Source of the DNA: an uncultured Granulosicoccaceae bacterium
GTDB lineage: Bacteria; Pseudomonadota; Gammaproteobacteria; Granulosicoccales; Granulosicoccaceae
DNA: 63,481 bases
Assembly: GCA_937998875.1 (NCBI GenBank)
Contig: CALLBO010000022.1
Location: forward strand, 1 to 63,481
Reading direction: 5' to 3'
Of this stretch, positions 33,936-42,985 are shown in pieces (position 1 is the stretch's first letter; each line of letters begins with the position of its first letter). Both the position numbers and the translations under genes were made by a program. The notes below the pieces were generated by a model, which saw only the letters and a program-made list of their open reading frames with translations, was not told where the DNA came from and ran no database searches.

Positions 33936-35471
33936 CTACATCACCCCATCGAAGTCACTCGCCGCAGAATTCAATGGCTTGCGATTGATCGTGTGTACCA
34001 TTTTGAGAAGACGCGAAATAGCATTCTTATAGTCTCGATTATCGTTCTCAGTATAGTGGTGAGAAAGCTGCGCATTTAGATGATCCGACTCTACATCTGT
34101 GACTTGCGGAAATTTTTGCGGCGACTTTTCAAGTTGTCGCGCAAAGAGGGTGCCACTCATGATCTGAAAACGATTCATTTTGACTCGTTCAATCTCTGTT
34201 TCGTGATCTTGCAGAAACTTTGTTGTTAAGTTTACATCGTCAGCCGTCTCCCCCGGGTAGCCTGTCATCATTGTTGTCTGGACACTGAGATCAGCCTCTT
34301 TCGCATCGCGAAGAAACTGACTTGTGATTTCAAGGTCGGTCCCTTTTGCCATCTTATCGAGAACCGCCTGGCTTCCAGCTTCGAGTCCTGTGGTGATACG
34401 TACCATGCCCGCTTCACGCGCTCGTTTAAGGTCTTCAAGTGATAGCCCATCATCCCCTCTCGCACCAACGTGGACTGCACCAATCCATTTCGATCCCGGT
34501 GCTACCTTTTGCATCCCGCCGATCAGCTCGCGCCAGAGAGGCACATTTGAATTGATTTTGAGATCCACAAATACAAAGAGCGCAGCATTGTGCTTTTTAT
34601 GCTGATGCGCAATTTCAGACAGAACGTTTTCCGGCGACCGTGACCGATACGTTCGCCCCACAGTGCTGGTGATGTCGGAACAAAACGAACACACTCCCCA
34701 TCCGCACCCTCTGCCGGTTATGATCGGGACGATGACATTCGGATAAAGTGACCAGGGGAATTCACTGTAGTCGGCAAAGGGTATTGAATCCAGATCCTGT
34801 AGCGGTTCAGATTGAAGCCGTGGTTCATTGGATTGAACGAATACCCCCGGAAGAGAGCCTGGAGCAGCTTGAGGCACGGGTTCATTGGACCACACTCCGG
34901 GAAGAGAACCTGCAGATTCACCGGCCAGCACCTGGCGCACTATCTCGCAAAGATGCGGCTCAACCTCAGCCCCGATCAAGGCCGATAAGCCCGGTAGCGT
35001 CAGCCATTCGGTCGCTACTTCCTGTGCATGAAAATAGGGGCCGCCGACCACAAGCGGAATGCCTCTCTCGTTACAGAGTCTTCCTATCTCTACACAATGT
35101 GGGTGATACATTAAATAGGTTGACACTAAAACGACATCGATACCGGAGTCGAGCCGCCGTGCAACCTCGGCCGACACTTCATTTTTCGACCGAGCCAGCT
35201 TGGAGGAAGCCCGGGTGGCGTACGCCTTTCTTACTCGACGAACAATGGGATTGCGCGAGATCCCTGTACGAAAACGAAATTCAAGATCTGCACGCCCCCA
35301 CCACGGCGGGCTAGGCTCACGGGCAACGCCAGTCAGACCGGTTGAAAGCGGTGCAAAAACTTCAACACCGTACCCACCGTTTTTCAAAATCGCAGATAAG
35401 TAACCAATCGCGACAGACGGGTACCTTGCAAAGTTATTGAGGTCGACCAGTAAAACTCTCGGTGCGGACAC
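33936..35471 (-). CDS. B12-binding radical SAM protein
   Basis: 511 residues. N-terminal cobalamin-binding Rossmann domain (VLLVDLNNFARYPSVAIGYL; VVGGPYFHA near 142-148). The radical SAM core holds the 4Fe-4S cysteines Cys256, Cys261 and Cys264 (GRGCGWGVCSFC, CX4CX2C spacing), followed by the TGLEAGSQAVLDKM and MMTGYPGE motifs. A linker carries two GSLPGV...SNEP copies (188-216). Members perform methylation or rearrangement in natural-product and RiPP pathways; no partner biosynthetic gene or precursor peptide is evident here. It is alone on the minus strand. Confidence 0.87.
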   Translation of the reverse strand: MSAPRVLLVDLNNFARYPSVAIGYLSAILKNGGYGVEVFAPLSTGLTGVAREPSPPWWGRADLEFRFRTGISRNPIVRRVRKAYATRASSKLARSKNEVSAEVARRLDSGIDVVLVSTYLMYHPHCVEIGRLCNERGIPLVVGGPYFHAQEVATEWLTLPGLSALIGAEVEPHLCEIVRQVLAGESAGSLPGVWSNEPVPQAAPGSLPGVFVQSNEPRLQSEPLQDLDSIPFADYSEFPWSLYPNVIVPIITGRGCGWGVCSFCSDITSTVGRTYRSRSPENVLSEIAHQHKKHNAALFVFVDLKINSNVPLWRELIGGMQKVAPGSKWIGAVHVGARGDDGLSLEDLKRAREAGMVRITTGLEAGSQAVLDKMAKGTDLEITSQFLRDAKEADLSVQTTMMTGYPGETADDVNLTTKFLQDHETEIERVKMNRFQIMSGTLFARQLEKSPQKFPQVTDVESDHLNAQLSHHYTENDNRDYKNAISRLLKMVHTINRKPLNSAASDFDGVM

Positions 35472-35755
35472 AGCGCTTACTCCAGTGAACGAAATTCATC
35501 AGGGGACTTGACGATAAATGGCTAATGAGTGCCCCAATTTTGATCCTGCCCACGGTATCACACCGGCATGTATCTTATATTTTTTGTCTCCTGTTATTTG
35601 CATAGTTTTACTTCGTTAGAAGCTGGAATAATCGTGTTCTAAAAACGAGGCGCTAGAAAAATAATAGAAGGACCGCTAAAGGCACCTCACTGCCGGATAG
35701 GATAGAATCTAAGTTTAAGTGGTTGCCAGGTACCTGGCTTAGCGGGAAAAATATT

Positions 35756-36202
35756 ATGAAGGGAAGTTGTTTATGTGGCGAAGTTGTCTTTAAAGTTACA
35801 GGTACTGTTGGCCCGTTTGAGTTGTGTCATTGCAACCGCTGTCGCAAAGCCAGTGGATCAGCGTATGTGGCTGCATTGGTTACCGAATCTCAAGGGTTTG
35901 AAATAATCACCGGGCGGAACTTAATAAAGAGATTCGACGCGCCGATCATTTCTGAACCTCCAGCCTACACGGTATACTTCTGTTCTATCTGTGGATCTCA
36001 TTTGCCAGATCCTGAACCTAAAGGGTTACACGTTGACATTCCAGCTGGCCTTCTGGACGATGAGCTCTCGATAAAGCCTGACAAAAACATTTACACCGAC
36101 TGCAAAGCGAACTGGGATCAGCTTGACAGCAAGTTGCCAGAGTACACCGAATCAGAATTCAAAGCATACTCGCAGTTAAAGACTGAGAATAACTCTGCCT
36201 GA
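35756..36202 (+). CDS. GFA/CENP-V family zinc protein
   Basis: 148 residues from the ATG at 35756. The zinc-binding cysteines of the glutathione-dependent formaldehyde-activating (Gfa) fold are all present: GSCLCGEV, CHCNRCRK and CSICGSHLP. Most members have unknown substrates. A second, unrelated-in-detail GFA gene is at 37587 on the other strand. The stop is immediately followed by an ASCH gene remnant. Confidence 0.87.
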   Translation: MKGSCLCGEVVFKVTGTVGPFELCHCNRCRKASGSAYVAALVTESQGFEIITGRNLIKRFDAPIISEPPAYTVYFCSICGSHLPDPEPKGLHVDIPAGLLDDELSIKPDKNIYTDCKANWDQLDSKLPEYTESEFKAYSQLKTENNSA

Positions 36203-36335
36203 GCGTGGTAACCACCCGGGACTCTGCCATTGTGTGCGATGAAGCGTTACGATGTACCCATTGTGCCTTTCGCCGAAGTCTGTAAGCGATTAGCAGCGAC
36301 AGAGGGCGAGGGTGACAAGACAGGGAACAAAATCA
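36203..36335 (+). pseudogene. fragment of an ASCH-domain gene
   Basis: The bases match the middle of the ASCH gene at 33492-33615 (shared CATTGTGCC, TTCGCCGAAGTC, GAGGGCGAGGGTGA). Translation in two frames gives LSVVTTRDS and then VPIVPFAEVCKRLAATEGEG, so it carries a frameshift and both ends are missing. Confidence 0.75.
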
Positions 36336-36427
36336 TCGGTTGCCAGCCGGGCCATAGCTGACCAAGTTGCTCGCCAGACTTACAGTGGTATTATTTTGCG
36401 AATACGTGCAGGCATCGGAGACTAACG

Positions 36428-37360
36428 ATGAATACTGGACTTCTTAGTTCACCAATGCTTCGACAGGGCGATTTAGTTCGTCTGGTGTCACCCGCGAGCT
36501 ATCCCGAACGATCCCATGTTGAAGAACACATTAATACTCTGGAGAGTTGGGGGCTTCGCTGTGATACCGGGCGCCATATAATAGATGAATATGGCTACAT
36601 GGCAGGAACTGATGCTAATCGCCTGAGTGATTTAAATGATGCTTTTAGAGACCCCAATGTAAGGGCGATTATTGCTATTAGAGGTGGCTCCGGGGCCTAC
36701 CGTATTGCTGACGATATCGACTTTGTGGCTGCCCGGTCTGATCCAAAACCAGTGATAGGCTTTAGTGATATTACCAACATACATTTGTCACTGCTTGCGC
36801 ATTGCCAGCTAGGTGGTATTCACGGATGTATATGGGGTAGCCGAGCGCAACGTTCGGTCAAACAGCTTCTGATGAGTAAAGAGTCTGTTACCCTACGCGC
36901 AAATGCAGAGGCTGTTTCGGCCGGTCTCAGATTCTCAGGTAAGGCACGTGGCAGACTTGTTGGTGGTAACCTTGCCGAGGTAGCACATGCAGTTGGTGTT
37001 CGTATGCCATCCATGCAAGGTGCCATACTATTTCTTGAACATAATGGGAGTGCAGGTATAGGGACAGTTGATCGTTACCTTACACAGTTGATTCGTTCCG
37101 GTACGCTTAAAGGACTTGCAGGTGTAGTACTTGGCTCTTTTGAATGTCTGCGAAATCGTTCTAAAGGTGGTTGGAATATTCTCGACGTATTACATGATCG
37201 TCTTGGCGTGTTAAATGTTCCTGTACTTGGTGGCATTGACGCAGGCCACGATATCACCGACAAAAATGGTAATAATGATCAATATGCACTTCCCTTGGGG
37301 TCAATTGCTACCCTTCATGCCGATGAAAGAACGCTAGTTGTTGAGCCTATCGTACACTAG
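36428..37360 (+). CDS. S66 family LD-carboxypeptidase / MccF-like peptidase
   Basis: 310 residues. Catalytic triad of the S66 family: Ser113 (GFSDIT), Glu204 (LFLEHNG) and His274 (DAGHD). The LRQGDLVRLVSPAS start and IAIRGGSGAYRI match LdcA/MccF. LdcA trims tetrapeptides in cytoplasmic murein recycling; MccF gives microcin C immunity. Substrate loops do not allow a choice by eye. No signal peptide, so it is cytoplasmic. Confidence 0.88.
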   Translation: MNTGLLSSPMLRQGDLVRLVSPASYPERSHVEEHINTLESWGLRCDTGRHIIDEYGYMAGTDANRLSDLNDAFRDPNVRAIIAIRGGSGAYRIADDIDFVAARSDPKPVIGFSDITNIHLSLLAHCQLGGIHGCIWGSRAQRSVKQLLMSKESVTLRANAEAVSAGLRFSGKARGRLVGGNLAEVAHAVGVRMPSMQGAILFLEHNGSAGIGTVDRYLTQLIRSGTLKGLAGVVLGSFECLRNRSKGGWNILDVLHDRLGVLNVPVLGGIDAGHDITDKNGNNDQYALPLGSIATLHADERTLVVEPIVH

Positions 37361-37534
37361 AGAATTTGTGGTACTCCCAGGCTTACGTCGCACGCTGACG
37401 GAGGCTGGTGCGTACTTTGAGTGAACCTGGCCTGCATTATTCATGAGGCGCCCAGTAGAACAGAACGAAAGTCTATCTATATAGCTCCAAATACGCCTGC
37501 CAGACCATCAGCGAATTTAGCAGTGTGTCTATTC

Positions 37535-37558
37535 GACGCCAGGAGAAAATCTGGCGTC
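37535..37558. terminator. hairpin between converging genes
   Basis: Perfect 8-base stem GACGCCAG/CTGGCGTC with an 8-base loop, in the gap between the rightward peptidase and leftward GFA gene. No T-run on either side. Confidence 0.45.
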
Positions 37559-37586
37559 ATCCGAAAGGAAGATAACGCCTACCTTT

Positions 37587-37991
37587 CTACTTCTTATCTG
37601 AGGTAGGTAGTGAGCTCACATTTTGAGTCCAGGGCTGAGATGATCCAGTCCATTTCTGTTTTTTGGGCGTTATGTGATTTCGTTGATCCACTGTACCGAG
37701 CCTTATTCCATATTGCTTCGGACCTTCACCGACAGAGGTAGAGTAGATAGGAGATCCACAGTCTGAACAGAACGCCTGCTGTCGTTTATTGCCGCTATCG
37801 CCTGTTTTTATATAGATCTTTGGATTACCGGCAAGAAACTTAAAAGCACCCTTTTTGGACATTGCAACAGTTCGAAAAGCAGAACCGGATAAACTCTGGC
37901 AGTCAGTACAGTGACAGATCACTACGTTATCAAGGTCTATTTTCGCCTCGTAGGTAATCTTTCCACAATGACAACCGCCGGTTATCTTCAC
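37587..37991 (-). CDS. GFA/CENP-V family zinc protein
   Basis: 134 residues with the Gfa cysteines GGCHCGKI, CHCTDCQ and CSDCGSPIY. Same fold as the gene at 35756 but low similarity outside the metal sites. The C-terminus WTGSSQPW is common in the family. Monocistronic. Confidence 0.87.
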   Translation of the reverse strand: MKITGGCHCGKITYEAKIDLDNVVICHCTDCQSLSGSAFRTVAMSKKGAFKFLAGNPKIYIKTGDSGNKRQQAFCSDCGSPIYSTSVGEGPKQYGIRLGTVDQRNHITPKKQKWTGSSQPWTQNVSSLPTSDKK

Positions 37992-38270
37992 TTTTCTTTC
38001 TCCTGTTGTAGTTAACGTCTGTTACCAAATCGATTAGGGCAGCAGGTTCTCCGGGACCAGACACGATTGTTGCCGACAATTCGGTACTCGTTTACCGGAT
38101 GCGATAGAGTATTACCTGAATCGGCGCCGTCCGAATCACCGAACTTCAGGATCCTTCACCAAGCCCGGTGCACTGTTTGATACAGTACACTAGCGAATGA
38201 GCACTGTCGGCTAAAACCTTAGTTATGGCTTGCAGCAATTTAATATGTATGCAACAAATGAGTTACCCGT

Positions 38271-39194
38271 ATGAATATTTTAGGCTCAATTGGAAGCACG
38301 CCGATCATGGAATTGCGTCGGGTTGTTCCTAAAGACTGTTCCCGTGTTCTTATTAAGCTTGAAAATCAGAATCCAACTGGCAGCATGAAGGATCGTATGG
38401 CGCAAGCTGTTGTTGAAGGGGCGATATCACGCGGTCAACTCACTCCTGATGGTACGGTTGTAGAGTACACCGGAGGAAGTACAGGTACTTCGCTTGCGTT
38501 TGTTTGCGCGGCCAAAGGGTATAACCTCTCGATTGTTACTTCTGATGCATTCAGTCTGGAGAAGCGGGACCATATGCGAGCGCTGGGGGCCGACGTTCTT
38601 GAGCTGCCTAGCGACGGTGGTCGTACTACTAAAGAACTTATTAATCGCATGATAGCTAAGGCAAAAGAACTCAGTGCTGCACCTAACTCATTCTTTGCTG
38701 ATCAGTTCAATAATCCCGATGCTGCCTCTGGATATTCGTCAATGGCTAAAGAGATCTGGGCTCAGTCAGATCACAAGGTCGACGCATTTGTCCAGTCGGT
38801 CGGCACCGCTCAGTGTATCACCGGTGTTGCGGAGGTTTTACGGAAGCTAAATAATGCTGTATATATAGCGGTAGTTGAACCCAGTGAATCCCCGGTGCTT
38901 ACCGGTGGGTCACCTGGTCCTCACAAGATTGAGGGAGTAGGGCCAGGATTCATTCCGCCAATTTGGAAAGACGAGCTAGCCGATGAGGTTATTCAGATTT
39001 CAACAGATGAAGCAAAAGACATGACAAAGCTTTTAGCAAGAGATGAAGGTCTATTCGCGGGTACATCAACAGGGGCTAATGTTCTGGCCGCAATTCAGAT
39101 TGGTTCCCGTCTGGGCGTCGGTCATACTGTGGTTACAGTAGCTTGTGACACAGGCCTGAAGTATTTATCAACCGATCTATTTACCTCCAGATAA
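38271..39194 (+). CDS. cysteine synthase-like PLP enzyme
   Basis: 307-residue fold-type II PLP enzyme. PLP lysine Lys40 in GSMKDR, substrate loop YTGGSTGTSLAF (TSGNTG in CysK) and the phosphate-binding AGTSTGANV. GVGPGFIPP matches the CysK/CBS branch. The altered substrate loop (Gly-Gly-Ser for Ser-Gly-Asn) suggests a substrate other than O-acetylserine, as in CBS-like or non-proteinogenic amino-acid synthases. No sulfur-pathway genes are adjacent. Confidence 0.85.
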   Translation: MNILGSIGSTPIMELRRVVPKDCSRVLIKLENQNPTGSMKDRMAQAVVEGAISRGQLTPDGTVVEYTGGSTGTSLAFVCAAKGYNLSIVTSDAFSLEKRDHMRALGADVLELPSDGGRTTKELINRMIAKAKELSAAPNSFFADQFNNPDAASGYSSMAKEIWAQSDHKVDAFVQSVGTAQCITGVAEVLRKLNNAVYIAVVEPSESPVLTGGSPGPHKIEGVGPGFIPPIWKDELADEVIQISTDEAKDMTKLLARDEGLFAGTSTGANVLAAIQIGSRLGVGHTVVTVACDTGLKYLSTDLFTSR

Positions 39195-39394
39195 CCAAAG
39201 ACCTTCATATAGGAATTCTTTAATCACTGGTGGATATTAATTGCTAAACTTCCGCTTTGGGTGCGAACCGGGGAACGCTATAATTACGGTTGAGTGGTGT
39301 TTTTCCAGCTAGCATCCGTAAGTCGCTAACCCGTTGCCAGTCAGTATAATCATGTGCTTATGCTTATTGTGTGTGTAATAAAAAGGAAGCTCCG

Positions 39395-40006
39395 ATGACT
39401 GTAGAGTTCTTACTGACATCTCTAGTAGTAGTCTTGTTGCCAGGTACTGGTGTTATATATACTCTCGCAATTGGACTTGGACGGGGATTCAAGCCCAGCG
39501 TGGCAGCTGCAGTCGGCTGCACATTCGGTATTGTTCCAGCGGCGGGTGCAAGCATACTAGGGCTCGCTGCCATCTTTCATACTAGTGCTATTGCGTTCTT
39601 ATTCATTAAATACCTGGGCGTTTTATACCTGTTCTACATGGCCTGGAGTATTTTACGCGACGAAAGCCTAATGCAAGTGACAGAGAACAGTGTGGAGAAA
39701 TCACTTTTCAGAACAGCGCTGGAAGGTACATTGCTAAATGTGCTAAACCCAAAGCTCTCTTTGTTCTTCCTTGCTTTTTTACCCCAATTTGTACCGATTG
39801 AAAAAGCAGGTTCTATTGGCTACCTGGCATACCTCGCGTTTATCTTTATGCTCATGACATTGCTAGTGTTCGTTGTCTATGGAGCATTCGCAGCCAAAGC
39901 GAGAACTTACGTTATAGAATCACCAAACGTAATGCGTTGGATAAAAAGATCTTTTGCAGGAACATTTGCCTTTCTGGGTTTAAAACTCGCACTGGCTGAT
40001 CGATAA
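39395..40006 (+). CDS. LysE/RhtB family exporter
   Basis: 203 residues from the ATG at 39395, with AAGGAAG seven bases before it. Motifs LLPGTGVIYTLAIGLGRGF (loop after span 1) and NVLNPKLSLFFLAFLPQF. Six membrane segments. It lies 200 bases after the cysteine-synthase-like gene in the same direction and may export the product of that enzyme (inference). Confidence 0.87.
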   Translation: MTVEFLLTSLVVVLLPGTGVIYTLAIGLGRGFKPSVAAAVGCTFGIVPAAGASILGLAAIFHTSAIAFLFIKYLGVLYLFYMAWSILRDESLMQVTENSVEKSLFRTALEGTLLNVLNPKLSLFFLAFLPQFVPIEKAGSIGYLAYLAFIFMLMTLLVFVVYGAFAAKARTYVIESPNVMRWIKRSFAGTFAFLGLKLALADR

Positions 40007-40054
40007 AACATTGCATATCCAGGGATACCACCCTACATAGCAACTGCGATTGCT

Positions 40055-40450
40055 CTATTCTCGTAGATAAGCAAGCTCATTCTCGATCGCTGCTTTCAAC
40101 TCACGACCGTCAATAACAAGGCCTTTTTTGCGAGTGTCATAAAATACGCCGAAACCGACGCTGCTCTCGAGCATGTCCGGGATGCAGGCATTTACAAAAG
40201 AGTCGACAGCAATTGCGTGTGCTTTTGCACCGACTGCCTTGTGCTCTTCAAAACAACATTTATCGGCCAGCACTTCATGGGGCCAGACGGGAAATATTTC
40301 ATCACCATCTTCGTCGCGAAAGATCAGCCAGTTGCCATCTTTTTTCAATCCCCAGACACGCTGGTTGTCTGCACAGCTTCTGACAAAGTATTTGAGTCGA
40401 TCTTTACGTGACAGCTCCAGAATTTCATCCGGGTTTTTGTTTTTCATCAC
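40055..40450 (-). CDS. DUF2750 protein
   Basis: 131 residues: YFVRSCADNQRVWGLKKDG, DEDGDEIFPVWPHEVLAD and C-terminal GRELKAAIENELAYL are the DUF2750 pattern. Function unknown. It follows the exonuclease/phosphatase-fold gene by nine bases on the same strand and is probably co-transcribed with it. Confidence 0.83.
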   Translation of the reverse strand: MMKNKNPDEILELSRKDRLKYFVRSCADNQRVWGLKKDGNWLIFRDEDGDEIFPVWPHEVLADKCCFEEHKAVGAKAHAIAVDSFVNACIPDMLESSVGFGVFYDTRKKGLVIDGRELKAAIENELAYLRE

Positions 40451-40458
40451 GTCTTGCC

Positions 40459-41346
40459 CTAATTATTCTGCAGCTGCAGGTTTACGCTAACAGGGTAATG
40501 ATCTGTTGGCCATATGTTATTGTACTTCTTCTTCAGCCGTTCTACCTTGCTGGTCTGTATGAAACTTTCACTGAATAATATATGGTCTATGGCAGGCAGC
40601 AGGTTGATTCCCCGGTTGAAATGAAACGTCGCACCTGCAGGCTTTGCAAGAGTCAAAGGTATGCTTTTTAGCTTGCGTGCAGTCGGTGAGAATGCTGGTG
40701 CGTTTATGTCTCCCAGTAGAATGACAGGAGTATCACTGGCTACCGCTTTGATTCGTTCTTTTACCAATGCTGCGGACTTGCTACGGTTGCTCATGCTCTT
40801 GTATTCGAAGTGCACATTGAATACGTAAAAGTCACGTCCTGTTTGATTGTCGGTCAGTTGTGTCCAGGAGCAGAACGCTGGCCAGCTGCCATTAAACGTT
40901 CGTGAATAGATCACATCAGGTGTTTTAGAAAAGAAGAAAAATCCCTGGTCCAGTTGAGTGAAGCGATCATGCCGGTATAGCACCGGTTGGGTGTTTGGAT
41001 ACACCGCTGCGTCGCCGTAAGCGCCCGCCTGGTATTGAGGAAAGTTCTGTAACACCCAGTCAAGCTGTTTGTTCTCTTTGTTAAAACTGCCGCCTGAAAA
41101 AGTTTCCATTTCCTGAAAGGCGATGATATCCGCATCAATATCCTCAATTGCGTTAGTTACGGCATCTTTTCTTTTTTCCCAGTTCAGTTTTTTCTGACGC
41201 GGGGAGGTGTAGTGAATATTGATGGTGCTGACTCGCAAAGTGCGCTGTTCATCAGCGGTTACTGTACCTGGGTTAGAACAACTTGAAAGCAGTGTCAGTA
41301 CCAGAAGTAAACCTACGTGTTTGATTTGGCGTTTCGTGATCGGCAA
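40459..41346 (-). CDS. endonuclease/exonuclease/phosphatase-fold lipoprotein
   Basis: 295 residues. Lipoprotein signal (LLLVLTLLSSCSN; Cys about residue 23). The EEP catalytic set is visible: Asn-His in STINIHY, Glu in IAFQEMETF, His in VFNVHFEY, Asp-x-Asn in LLGDINAPA and Asp-His in PTDHYPV. The lipid anchor would place it at the cell envelope, suggesting hydrolysis of extracellular nucleic acid or phospholipid. Confidence 0.85.
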   Translation of the reverse strand: MPITKRQIKHVGLLLVLTLLSSCSNPGTVTADEQRTLRVSTINIHYTSPRQKKLNWEKRKDAVTNAIEDIDADIIAFQEMETFSGGSFNKENKQLDWVLQNFPQYQAGAYGDAAVYPNTQPVLYRHDRFTQLDQGFFFFSKTPDVIYSRTFNGSWPAFCSWTQLTDNQTGRDFYVFNVHFEYKSMSNRSKSAALVKERIKAVASDTPVILLGDINAPAFSPTARKLKSIPLTLAKPAGATFHFNRGINLLPAIDHILFSESFIQTSKVERLKKKYNNIWPTDHYPVSVNLQLQNN

Positions 41347-41410
41347 GCGCGGTTGGAATTTTTGGTGAAAGATAATTCAGTATCCCGCAGGTGAGTTAAA
41401 CTACGGTGTT

Positions 41411-42952
41411 ATGACAGCCATTGTTGGAAATAGTTTTATGGCGGATAACGTGGTTACGTTGACTGGCACAGATCTGGACGTGGCCACTGTCTGCTCTGTG
41501 GCAAACGGGGATCACGTGCAGATTGAGCCATCGTCGCTTGAGCGGATGGCGCGATCCAATACCTTGATTCTTGATGCCGCTCGCTCCGGTAAGCCAGTTT
41601 ATGGTGTAACAACCGGTTTGGGACCGCAAGTGTCCACCGTGCTGACCGAAGAAGTGATTAACGAATTCGCGTTGCGGACAGTGCGTGGCAGGGCGCACGC
41701 GGTGGGAAAGCCGTTGGATAAACCACTGGTGCGTGCTGCCATGGTGGTCAGGTTAAACTCGCTGTTGAATGGTGCGTCGGGTGCCAGCCCTGCTGTAGCC
41801 TCGCATCTTTGTGCCTGTCTGAATGCTGATCTCGTGCCGGTAGTTGGAGAAACCGCTTCTGTGGGTGCGGCAGATTTACTCTGGGGTGGCACTATGGGGC
41901 TGGCGCTTGTCGGGGAAGGGTACTTTCTGGGTGCAGACAGACTGTCTGCAGAAGTGATGCGAGAGTCTGGTTTGGAACCATTGGTTCCTGGGCCGCGGGA
42001 CGGTCTTGCGCTTGCCAGCCACTCCAGTTTCAGTGCTGCGATTGCTGCAGTCGGGCAAAGTCGTGTTTCGCTCCTGTGGCGAAATATGCAACTGGCAGCA
42101 GCGTTAACCCTGGAGGGCTTCCGCGGTAATTTATCTCCGTTGAATGAAGATGTTTTAGCGCTGCGGTTTCAACCGGGGCAGTTGGCGTCTGCTCGTGACT
42201 TACGTTCGTTGCTCAAGGATTCGGCTTTGTTTGAAATTGGTAGTGCGCGGCGTCTGCAGGATCCGCTCAGTATGCGCAATGTCGTTCAGGTACATGGTGC
42301 TGTGCTTGCCTGTTTGAATAGTCTCGAAGATGCACTCACTGCTGAAATCAATGGTGCCAGTGATAATCCGGTTGTACTGGTGGAGCAACAACAGATACTT
42401 TCCGGTGGCGGCTACCTTAATCCGCATCTTGGTATTCAACTGATTGCGCTCAACCAGTCGTTGGTGCAAATGGCAGCGCTTTGTGTATCGCGCAGCGCCC
42501 GCATGATGAGTAGTCGGTTTACTGATCTTGCGATTGGTTTAAACGCCGGTGTAACCGGTTCGGTTGGCCTGGGGGCTGCGACCAAGGTGATGGAGGCATT
42601 GTTTGCAGAGATAGTGCAGCTGGCATCACCTCCACCGGTATACCCGCCGACTCAGGCAGATAGTGTTGAAGACTGCATAACCAATAGCGCAGTCTCTGCG
42701 AAGTCATTGCTTTTGATCGAAGAAAAACTGAACCTGATCATTGCTTTTGAAATGATTGCAGCTGTACATGCAATCTATCTGCGTAAAGTTAATGCCGATG
42801 TTGCGATTGAGTTGCAGCCTGTTCTGGATGAAATCCGTAATCTCTCACCCGCGTTGCATGAAGACCGACCTTTAACCCGGGAAATTGAAGTGCTGGCGGC
42901 GATGTTGACGAAAGATGCATTTGCGTTTGTGCGAGATAGACCGTATGACTGA
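41411..42952 (+). CDS. aromatic amino-acid ammonia-lyase homologue lacking the MIO triad
   Basis: 513 residues (a second ATG at 41438 gives 504). It follows the HAL/PAL order: VYGVTTGLG with the catalytic Tyr64, NSLLNGASGAS (118-126), QDPLSMRNVVQVHG and GASDNPVV. However, where the family has SVGASGDL, whose Ala-Ser-Gly cyclises into the MIO electrophile, this protein reads SVGAADL (150-156): Ser and Gly are gone. It therefore cannot form MIO by the known route, and may be an inactive, regulatory or different-chemistry homologue. The frame is intact, so it is not a pseudogene. Confidence 0.85.
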   Translation: MTAIVGNSFMADNVVTLTGTDLDVATVCSVANGDHVQIEPSSLERMARSNTLILDAARSGKPVYGVTTGLGPQVSTVLTEEVINEFALRTVRGRAHAVGKPLDKPLVRAAMVVRLNSLLNGASGASPAVASHLCACLNADLVPVVGETASVGAADLLWGGTMGLALVGEGYFLGADRLSAEVMRESGLEPLVPGPRDGLALASHSSFSAAIAAVGQSRVSLLWRNMQLAAALTLEGFRGNLSPLNEDVLALRFQPGQLASARDLRSLLKDSALFEIGSARRLQDPLSMRNVVQVHGAVLACLNSLEDALTAEINGASDNPVVLVEQQQILSGGGYLNPHLGIQLIALNQSLVQMAALCVSRSARMMSSRFTDLAIGLNAGVTGSVGLGAATKVMEALFAEIVQLASPPPVYPPTQADSVEDCITNSAVSAKSLLLIEEKLNLIIAFEMIAAVHAIYLRKVNADVAIELQPVLDEIRNLSPALHEDRPLTREIEVLAAMLTKDAFAFVRDRPYD

Positions 42953-42985
42953 GTTAAGCCGTTATTTTCTGAAGGGTATAATCGA

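Noticed and set aside
18000..34000. Prophage or conjugative island
   Set aside because: No phage structural, lysis, relaxase or type IV secretion genes; content and hairpin sites fit a cassette array instead.
34748..35314. 188-residue plus-strand frame
   Set aside because: Antisense to the radical SAM gene; composition is that of a shadow frame.
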